A stretch of DNA of 64,000 bases from Clavelina lepadiformis (taxonomy: Eukaryota; Chordata; Ascidiacea; Aplousobranchia; Clavelinidae), in NCBI RefSeq assembly GCF_947623445.1, contig NC_135240.1, positions 5,580,001 to 5,644,000 of the forward strand, in the 5' to 3' direction. Positions 57,323 through 64,000 of this stretch are shown one piece after another. The notes under the pieces were generated by a model that ran no database searches, had not been told where the DNA came from, and saw nothing but the letters and a program-made list of their open reading frames with translations. The position numbers and the translations under genes are program-made. The stretch's first letter is position 1, and every line of letters starts with the position of its first letter.

Positions 57323-59363
57323 CAGGCCAACAAAAAAATTTTGGCATGGAAGGTAAGACCGATTTTAGGGTATATCAGGGGCGCTGAGCTCGAAAATGCC
57401 ATTAGTTTTTGCAAATTGGCTCTAGTTTTTAAGATATTAGCGAGTTTTGATATTTTTGGTACCTTTTAATTTTGAACGTAGGTTGCATTTTATCTTAAGG
57501 AACATCCTATATTAAAATGTTGTTGTAAGTCTATCTGCACTAAAACCACAAGAATGAGCAAAAGCTAAAGACACAATGAGATTAGCTAAATGAAGAAGTG
57601 CTGCATAAGTCTATTCTTTTCAGTATATTCAACACAAAAAAATGCCCCATTTATTCGTCTTTTCAACAGATTCTCTTAACATATTGCAATGTGTGAGACT
57701 AAGCTTCCAATACCACATTAAAACTTGCTTGAAGTGAACAATAAATAGCAGTAATTTGGTAATAACAAACCAAGTATGCCTAAGCCAACACAAGAAAGAC
57801 GACAATTTGTAAAAACAGACGAAATAAACAAGCAATCAATTTTTTTATTTGCCACGGAGTATTCAAAACAAAACACCATACGAAAAAATATACCCATCTC
57901 AGGATGTGCATTAGTGAAGTTCTTAGATGCACTCTAGTTAATTACTCAAATTAGCTTAAAGTCATCTTCAGGAAAGTTCTCTTGTACGACTTTTGCCTGT
58001 AGTCTGGTTGTGGACAGCTTCGCATTAGGCCCCAGCAGTAATCTGCCATCATGTGAGTATCCCATCTACCTTGATAACTCTCTTCCATTAATTTGATATC
58101 TTGGTGAAACCTTTCACCTTGTTCCTCACTCATATTTCCGAGGTTTTCAGGCAAGCGATCCAAGTAACTGAATAGATAGTGAACTTTTATGCTCATCCTT
58201 GATCCAAGAGCTTGAAAGTTTGTAAGCTTTACTTCTATGAGATCCACATAGCTGCGTGCTTTTGTGTTTCCAAGAAATCCTTTTACAACTGCAACGAAAG
58301 AGTGCCTTCTCAACTTCAGTCATATATGATGGAAAAACTTTCGTATTTGTGGCCCATCAAAAATTCCTGCTTTCAGCGTTTCAATACTAAGACCAGGAAA
58401 TACTTTGCACAGGTAATCAAAACAAGCACCATCTTTATCTAATCTAAGGCCTTGACAAATTGTTTCATCAAACCCAATCTAATGTGCAATGTGGGTAAAA
58501 GGATGCGATCACAAATGACCAAAGGTTCATTTACAATGTTTTTATCTTCGTGCACAAGCTGTTCACGTATGGGCCATTCCTTTTTAATCCAGCGTTGATC
58601 AGTGGCCCGACTATCCCAGTAACAAATAAAGCAGGGATACTTGGTGTAGCCGCCTTGTTGTCCTAAGAGAAAGTTGAACATTTTCAAATAAACGCATATC
58701 TCCCAGTTATGCTCAGTATAAGAAAGTTTCTTCAAGATCATCTTTACACTTTGGTAGTGTTCCTTTAAAACGACTGAGTGGCCAATTGGAACACAGGCAA
58801 ACTTATTTTTGTTGTGAAGTAGCACACATTTCAAGCCTTTTTTGGAGCTGTCAATGAATGAACTCCATTCTTCTGGTTTATACTCAAGTAGACCCATAGA
58901 TGAAAGAAGTCCTTCGATGTTTTTACAGTACACAAAATTATCTTCTTGAGAGAAAAATTGCATTAACATTTCTTCTCTGTCCCTGTAAAACGTTATTTTT
59001 GTTGCTGAATCAAGAATGTTATGCTATGTGTTGATGTTAGGGCTTATGTTAGTGCTTGATGGGAGATGATATAAACTAATCTAAGGTCTTATTTACCTCC
59101 CAAGCGAGAAATTTGTGCCAGACAACTCAACATTTGGGCAAAACTAAATAGCTGCTTCACATGGCTTCAGTTTTTGTTAACCTACGTTACTCACTAGCAT
59201 ACATTTGTAACTTTTCATGGCGTATTTAGGAAAAAGCAATATCTCAAAAACTAGAGCCAATTCAGCAAAAGTAATGTCATTTTCGGACTCAGCGCCCCTG
59301 ATATACCCCTAAATCGATCTAACATATCATGCCTTTTGAAAAAAAAATTTTTTTGTTGGCCTG
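57323..59363 (-). mobile_element. Decayed transposon of an uncharacterised family (2.04 kb)
   Basis: Inverted ends about 130 bp long: left CAGGCCAACAAAAAAATTTT .. ATATCAGGGGCGCTGAGCTC .. TTGGCTCTAGTTTTTAAGAT, right the reverse complement with some divergence. Flanks AATTATCA and TGTTATCA agree at six of eight positions, so an 8-bp target duplication is likely. It encodes on the minus strand a protein of a family common in animal genomes and usually annotated as uncharacterised. The CAG start and 8-bp target would fit a hAT relative, but this is an inference. Confidence 0.75.
57951..58969 (-). pseudogene. Transposon protein with GQQGGYTKYPCF and SEEQGERFHQDI motifs
   Basis: Part 1 (58969-58439, 176 aa) reads MLMQFFSQEDNF .. 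GLLEYKPEEWSSFIDSS .. FNLLGQQGGYTKYPCFICYW-type sequence and ends LGLMKQFVKALD. A 5-bp duplication (TAGAT) just after this shifts the frame. The continuation, DKDGACFDYLCKVFPG .. DGPQIRKFFHHI, ends at a TGA near 58320. Part 2 (58313-57951, 120 aa) reads LGNTKARSYVDLIE .. NLGNMSEEQGERFHQDIKLM .. MMADYCWGLMRSCPQPDYR and ends with its own stop. So one protein is broken at two places. The CFIC pair and the HIRLGLMK and SEEQGERFHQD blocks are the conserved signatures I recall from aphid, cnidarian and other unnamed proteins. Function is unproven but is likely a transposase. Confidence 0.7.
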
Positions 59364-59593
59364 TGTTATCATTGGGCGTGCTACGTAAATGCTTGTCCTG
59401 ACAGAATGTGACGGAATGTCTCATGTTTCACGAGTTCTAATGAACGTTTTAGGTTGAGATTTTAACCTACGGATTGTCTGCAATTAATGCTGGCAGAGAA
59501 GGGAGCGTCGCTTTCATTGTAGTCACGTCAAGCGGAGTTTATCGAAGCACACACGTGATCTACCAACCAGAGATCGCTGAAAATCCTATACAA
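59364..59593. other. Short spacer between two mobile elements
   Basis: No gene seen; flanks of the 57.3-kb element and the next hAT MITE. Confidence 0.4.
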
Positions 59594-59835
59594 CAGAGGT
59601 TCCCAACTGGGGTACGAGATTGAACATCAAGGGGAACGAAGATCCTTGGGCCACAGAGTAGCTTTTCAAACACCGCTTTTGAAATACCGGTATAACGTTT
59701 AATTGAGCTATAAAAGCAATTTAATTTAGCAATATATACAGTATATGAAAATTTCCATCAGAATTTTTGGGGGGTACGAAGAATGCTCTGACCTGACAAA
59801 GGGGTACGAGCAGCAAAAAAGGTTGGGAACCCCTG
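59594..59835. mobile_element. hAT MITE (242 bp), CAGAGGTTCCCAAC family
   Basis: Ends CAGAGGTTCCCAACTGGGG and GGTTGGGAACCCCTG are inverted repeats. A perfect 8-bp target duplication CTATACAA is at 59586-59593 and 59836-59843. GGGGTACGA words face the ends; the interior is non-coding. Confidence 0.92.
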
Positions 59836-60002
59836 CTATACAACAATGGCTAGTTGCTGTCTAATTGTCGTGAAATCAATATGCATAACTGGACGCTTCG
59901 AGATCTTAATTATATTGTTTCTTTATTGGTTAAATATGGTAAAAACATAGCATAGTGTCGAGATAACCAAAATATTAACGTCTTCTCAACTATGGTTAGC
60001 CA

Positions 60003-60478
60003 GATGTGTCAGAATTCACAAATTACAACGCGTAAGTAAGACATTTGCCAGACCAAAAGGTTCGTAGTCACAATTTGCAAACGCGTAGGTTTGATTTTTT
60101 GCCTGACCGAAAAGGTCATAAAAACACGTTGGTAAATTACATACGCGTTCAATTGCATGCACTTTCAGTTATAGTGCAAAAAATCAGCCGTGTTGCCCAA
60201 ACAGGTCACTATAGTCTCACTTATACACGCTTGTAAATTGCAATAGTGTTGACTATTTGCGAACGCGTTTTTTTGTCAACGCCTACACGAGTTACGAACA
60301 CGTTTACAATTGCCTATAATCACGACCCGTTCGGCCAACAGAGCTATGTTTCTTACACGGTAGTTTAGCGTGCATTTAATTTACGAACACGTTGTTACGA
60401 ACCTTTCGGCAAGGTAAAATATTATACTAACGCGTTCGCAATTTACGTGCACGCTGAATAAAATTAATTCTGACACAT
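60003..60478. mobile_element. MITE with 13-bp TIRs and repeated ACGCGT words (476 bp)
   Basis: Left ATGTGTCAGAATT and right AATTCTGACACAT are exact inverted repeats. The flanks ATGGTTAGCCA (59992-60002) and ATGGATAACCA (60479-60489) agree at nine of eleven positions, a likely target duplication of 9-11 bp as in Mutator-like elements. The interior carries about ten words like AATTTACGAACACG, GCGAACGCG and AACGCGTTCGCAATT in both orientations. Short ORFs have no domain. Confidence 0.7.
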
Positions 60479-61330
60479 ATGGATAACCATACTCAACTGG
60501 ATCATTTCAAGACAATAATGAAAAATTCTGGTCGTTAACTAATAGTCTAGCGAATTGACGATATAAAACAGCTTTTTTGTGTGTAGCACAGAAAAACACA
60601 TAACAACGAAACACACATACGAGCGAGGAGAGCCGCTGCTGCTGAAAACGTTCAACAGGAAATTATTTGCAGTTCGCTGAAGGATTACGACTTATGTTCT
60701 GGGAAAATTATATCTTGCGAGTAATACAAACATAGTTACTAAAGTTACATAATTTTACTTGATATACCTCTATACGTCATAACATTACTATGATATATGT
60801 TGCATGTTATTATCAGTGACTTTATTTACAGTTGATGGTGACTGAACCGTGTAAACGCAGTATTTAGTTAAATAAAAAAACAAGGTATAAGTTGGCGGAA
60901 CTTTGAGGTTAACTTTATTTTGGATTCTTCTACGCGAGCTGTCGCAAGCATAAGCTTGCTTCTTCAGAAAAATTAAAAGAATGCAGCCAACCAGAAATGT
61001 TTAGGATTATTATCAAACAAATACTACATTTAATTTCACCATACTCGTTCGTAGACGAATAAAATCATTTTAAGTCATTGTTTGTTGTGTCTGGTTCTTC
61101 TTATTTGACGTAAAGTTATCAAAATCAACTGACTCGAGTCCTTTCAAATATTGAAACGAGTCAAGTCAACTTATTTAGGTATTTTCTTAGGAAGGGAGTC
61201 GAGTCAAGTCAAGTCTTTGAAAACTCTGAGTCATGTTTTTGTAAAGCTATTAACTAATGAAATGACTATACTGGCTATTTTCTACCACGTTTACCAATTG
61301 TCGTAACCGTAACAGATCGAAAACATTTCC
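60479..61330. other. Non-coding stretch with internal repeats
   Basis: No gene seen. A hairpin (GCAAGCATAAGCTTGC) lies near 60943-60960, and GAGTCAAGTCAA-type words repeat at 61130-61250. Confidence 0.45.
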
Positions 61331-62676
61331 TTAGCGCAATTCTTCCAAGTGTTCCTTCGTGAAGTCGAAACTGCAAGGTTCAATATCGTAATCTATGAGA
61401 ATTTTGAAAAAATTTTTCAGCAACATTTTCAATTCTTCTTGATCGTTTGCTGTTACCACACTGACAACTTTCTCTGTGCAGTGATCGACGTATTCTTTAC
61501 GATAAACAGTCATTCCCCATAAAAGAGTGAACCCCATCTCACGCTCGGCCCTGCAAACTGTGTTTCGATTCGTAAAGCAATTCCTCTGTGTAACAATATC
61601 GTCAAATATTGCTTGAAACTCGAATGCCTGTCGTGGTGTTGTATCGATTTTCTGAATTAGTTGCCAATCGTCTTCAGTGTGAGGCTTCGTGATTTCTTTT
61701 CCTTGAAATTAATGTCGGTTTTGTGTCATTAGATGTCAAAGCTGCTACAATACCGCCATAACACAAAACTGAAAGCTTGCACTTGTTGTGGTTTTCTAGG
61801 CCTATGTCCTACCCGCAAAGCTGAAACATTGTTTTTGTTTCTTTTCTAGCAAATAGACATCATTGTCCTGCTTCTTAAGACGTAATGCTCCGCTTTTACG
61901 AACTTGTTCCTTCATGTCCACAACAGCCAGTGGAAAGTTGTAATAAAATCCACTGAGGTTGACAAAGAACTTTTCACCATGGTTGCACGTTACCTGGCAA
62001 TAAATGGTGTAAGTTTTTCGCACATCTTTGAATCTTGTATAATTTCATAGCTGTATAAATAGATTAAAACTTGCTCATTGCGCTGAGATGTTTAGCCTCA
62101 AGTAGGCTACACCATAAGGAAATTATAAGCAGCTAAATATACTTCATCGTGTACAGACTATACGTAATTTTGGTAGAAAAAAAAACTGGAAACCTAAAAA
62201 ATCTCAAGTTTTAAATAAGGTGTAGGCTACTTGAAATATTTTGATATATCGTCTACAATTGACACCAACATTTATTTCATTTAGCATTCATAATACAACA
62301 ATCATGTAAAAATGCTTACCAACAAAGTCGAGTGCTCCAGCTTGCGGTCAAATGTCTTCGTTTTTTGTAAAAAAACTTGATTTTCAACAAGTTCAACTTG
62401 AAATCTTATTTCTTTTAACAGCCAAGCAAAAAGTATGTTTAGTTCACAGCAAATTCCTCCTCGATTTTCTTCGATTATTTTTTGGTAAATGTCATCCAGG
62501 TCCATGCTTCTCCGAGGCCCGCCAAATAAATCCAAGTTCTCGTAGGGAACATGGCTGTAATGACAAGCGATCAATTTATCCAAAGTAGTTGCTTGGTTTT
62601 CAATTGGCCCGTCGTAATTGATACGTTGTAAATATTTCTGCATATCCATTTGTCTCCCCTTATCACGTTGTGGCAT
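61331..62676 (-). CDS. NAT: Arylamine N-acetyltransferase, copy B
   Basis: Paralogue of copy A on the opposite strand. Exons 62676-62320, 61993-61813, 61701-61331; phases close, 302 aa. Exon 2 is 181 bp, as in copy A. MQKYLQRINYDGPIENQATT and HVPYENLDLFGGPRRS are nearly identical to copy A. The active-site block is NRGGICCELNILFAWLL, the His is in EHSTLLV, and the Asp position is again Asn (FFVNLSGFYY). The C-terminus (ITKPHTEDDWQLIQK, FTLLWGMTVYRKEYVDH) is intact. The ATG at 62676-62674 lies inside the target duplication of a hAT MITE, so the gene has lost its original adjacent 5' UTR. A second in-frame Met (MDMQKYL) nine codons later may serve as start. Whether it is still expressed is unknown. 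Confidence 0.9.
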
Positions 62677-62681
62677 ATATA

Positions 62682-63128
62682 CAGGGTTGCCATCAATCTA
62701 GACTCAAAAATAAGGACAACCAGGAAACAAGATAAGATTAAAAAGGAACAAAAGTTGCTGAACGGAACTATTGGCTGAACTATTCATATGATACGTCAAT
62801 TCAACGTAAAAAGCTATGGGAAAAAGTGAAGTGTCTAAGAACATGAGACGCCATCCACCACAGGTCTTGTCTAAGTGTACTTTTGTTTGCAGATTGTCCA
62901 TTTACTATTCCTATTCCTATTATATTATCATCTTGCTATTCCTATCTTTGTTTCTAGATGGCGCACTAAGGTATATCGAAATTCCCAATATGGAAAGCTC
63001 TGCTTTAAACAAAAGACAAAAATAAGGACGCAAATGAAAGTAAGTACATTTCTTAGACGTAAGGAAAAAATGATTTTCTAAGACACATCACGTAAGTACA
63101 AATCTTAGAAATAAGGACGGTAATCCTG
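62682..63128. mobile_element. hAT MITE (447 bp) at the start codon of NAT copy B
   Basis: Ends CAGGGTTGCCATC and GGTAATCCTG with a perfect 8-bp target duplication CATATATA (62674-62681 and 63129-63136). On the NAT strand the duplicated word is TATATATG, which contains the ATG. AATAAGGAC words occur near both ends. ORFs inside are not recognised. Confidence 0.85.
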
Positions 63129-63136
63129 CATATATA

Positions 63137-64000
63137 TGAAGCGACTGAAGTCTTCGAGCTTGGCACAAATTAAGAGAGAGTTGTAATTTCTATAAAACCT
63201 TGTTTTACACGAGTATAATACAATCATTCACTTTGCGTTCACTAATAAACAACGCCAACAGCACTCTTTGAGTTCCTGCATAAACCAGCTTAATCCCGCA
63301 CATACAAAAACTACGAGTTGGATAAGAACTGGATGAACAGCAACTTTGTTACAAATAAATCGATCCTTTTTACTTTGGTTCGTACCTTTAAAAATTAACA
63401 ATCCATCGACTAATAAGATATCATTATATACTAATAATATTAATCACTAATAATAATATAATATCATAATATAATATATATTAATAATATCGATACTATA
63501 CTAAAACAGAATCTTAAATTTATTCGAATAAAACAACAAAGTGCTAATGACGACAATCGATTACGAATGGCGATTACCCAAGCACTGGGGCTTATACAAT
63601 AATCTGCTGCTAATAGATTTTGAAATGTTGCAACTTGTTTGGTGAATTAACAATCTCTTAAATGACCAAGCATTGATGTGTGCAAGCAAAAACTTTACAT
63701 GAATAAGCTATAAAGTACGCAATCCGGGTCGTTACAACGCTTTTACATATTTACAGTTTAGAATTCTTATGACGTAATGCTTCGTTAATTGTGCAATTTC
63801 CGGTAACACAATGTAAGAGTTGAAAAAAGGCTGCCGGCTATTTTACTCCGTTTCTTGTTAACCTAACTTGAATGTTATAACATAGTAACCTAAACCTAAC
63901 CTTAAGCTACCTTTCAATCAAAATCTAACTCCAATAAAACCTCAAACAGCTAAAATCAACTTTTTGCATGCCCTTTCTCCTAACCTAACCGCATATCTTT
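63137..64000. other. Right edge: AT-rich spacer and inverted copy of the NAT intron repeat
   Basis: 63137-63200 is the displaced 5' flank of NAT copy B (TCAGTCGCTTCATATA on the minus strand, as upstream of copy A). 63410-63500 is a TAATAATAT-rich tract. 63825-64000 is the inverted copy of 54893-55075. No gene seen. Confidence 0.55.

Noticed and set aside
61994-62319. Third copy of the NAT intron repeat in NAT B intron 1
   Set aside because: The intron is short and shows no match to 54893-55075.

Overview
The window reads as AT-rich invertebrate chordate DNA, most likely a tunicate (ascidian). The reasons are compact multi-exon metazoan genes with short introns, some conserved genes with no coding introns, bilaterian-type proteins, a dense load of small DNA transposons, and two gene neighbourhoods that recur in vertebrates (SLC30A9 with UBE2K; POMP with PAN3). 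The species call is an inference; the genes themselves are clear from translation and from splice phases that close exactly.

Layout, left to right. 1-1.5 kb (+): the 3' half of SLC30A9. 2.5-4.8 kb: a Mutator-like foldback element with minisatellite arms, a 9-bp target duplication and a FLYWCH remnant, holding a nested hAT MITE. 5.8-6.5 kb: an inverted-repeat element. 7.5-9.3 kb (+): a PICALM/AP180 clathrin adaptor whose whole coding region is one exon. 12.6-13.3 kb (+): an unrecognised 230-aa ORF. 13.7-16.4 kb (+): UBE2K in six exons. 17.4-17.7 kb (-): a 74-aa single-pass membrane protein in two exons. 20.3-21.7 kb (-): a single-exon SLC49/FLVCR-like transporter. 22.6-32.1 kb (-): a complete 24-exon ABCB1-like transporter.

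36.3-40.0 kb (+): POMP in four exons. Its first intron begins 14 bp before a 2.8-kb transposon with about 330-bp terminal inverted repeats, a perfect 8-bp target duplication and a near-complete transposase in two overlapping frames. 42.1-49.0 kb (-): PAN3 in 18 exons, tail to tail with POMP. 50.0-50.6 kb: a piggyBac-derived element that keeps the transposase cysteine-rich C-terminus. 52.2-52.5 kb (-): a PHD-type zinc-finger exon, probably transposon-derived. 54.3-56.1 kb (+) and 61.3-62.7 kb (-): two arylamine N-acetyltransferase paralogues in opposite orientation, both with Asn where the family has its catalytic Asp. Between them lie a decayed transposon of an uncharacterised family (57.3-59.4 kb), a hAT MITE and a MITE rich in ACGCGT words. 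A hAT MITE has inserted exactly at the start codon of the right-hand NAT copy.

How the genes relate. Most are housekeeping genes of separate pathways: zinc transport, endocytosis, ubiquitin conjugation, proteasome assembly, mRNA deadenylation, and xenobiotic efflux or conjugation (ABCB1-like and NAT). There is no single pathway cluster. The most unusual content is the transposon set. At least seven hAT-type insertions have recognisable target duplications, and there are two larger elements whose superfamily I cannot assign with certainty.
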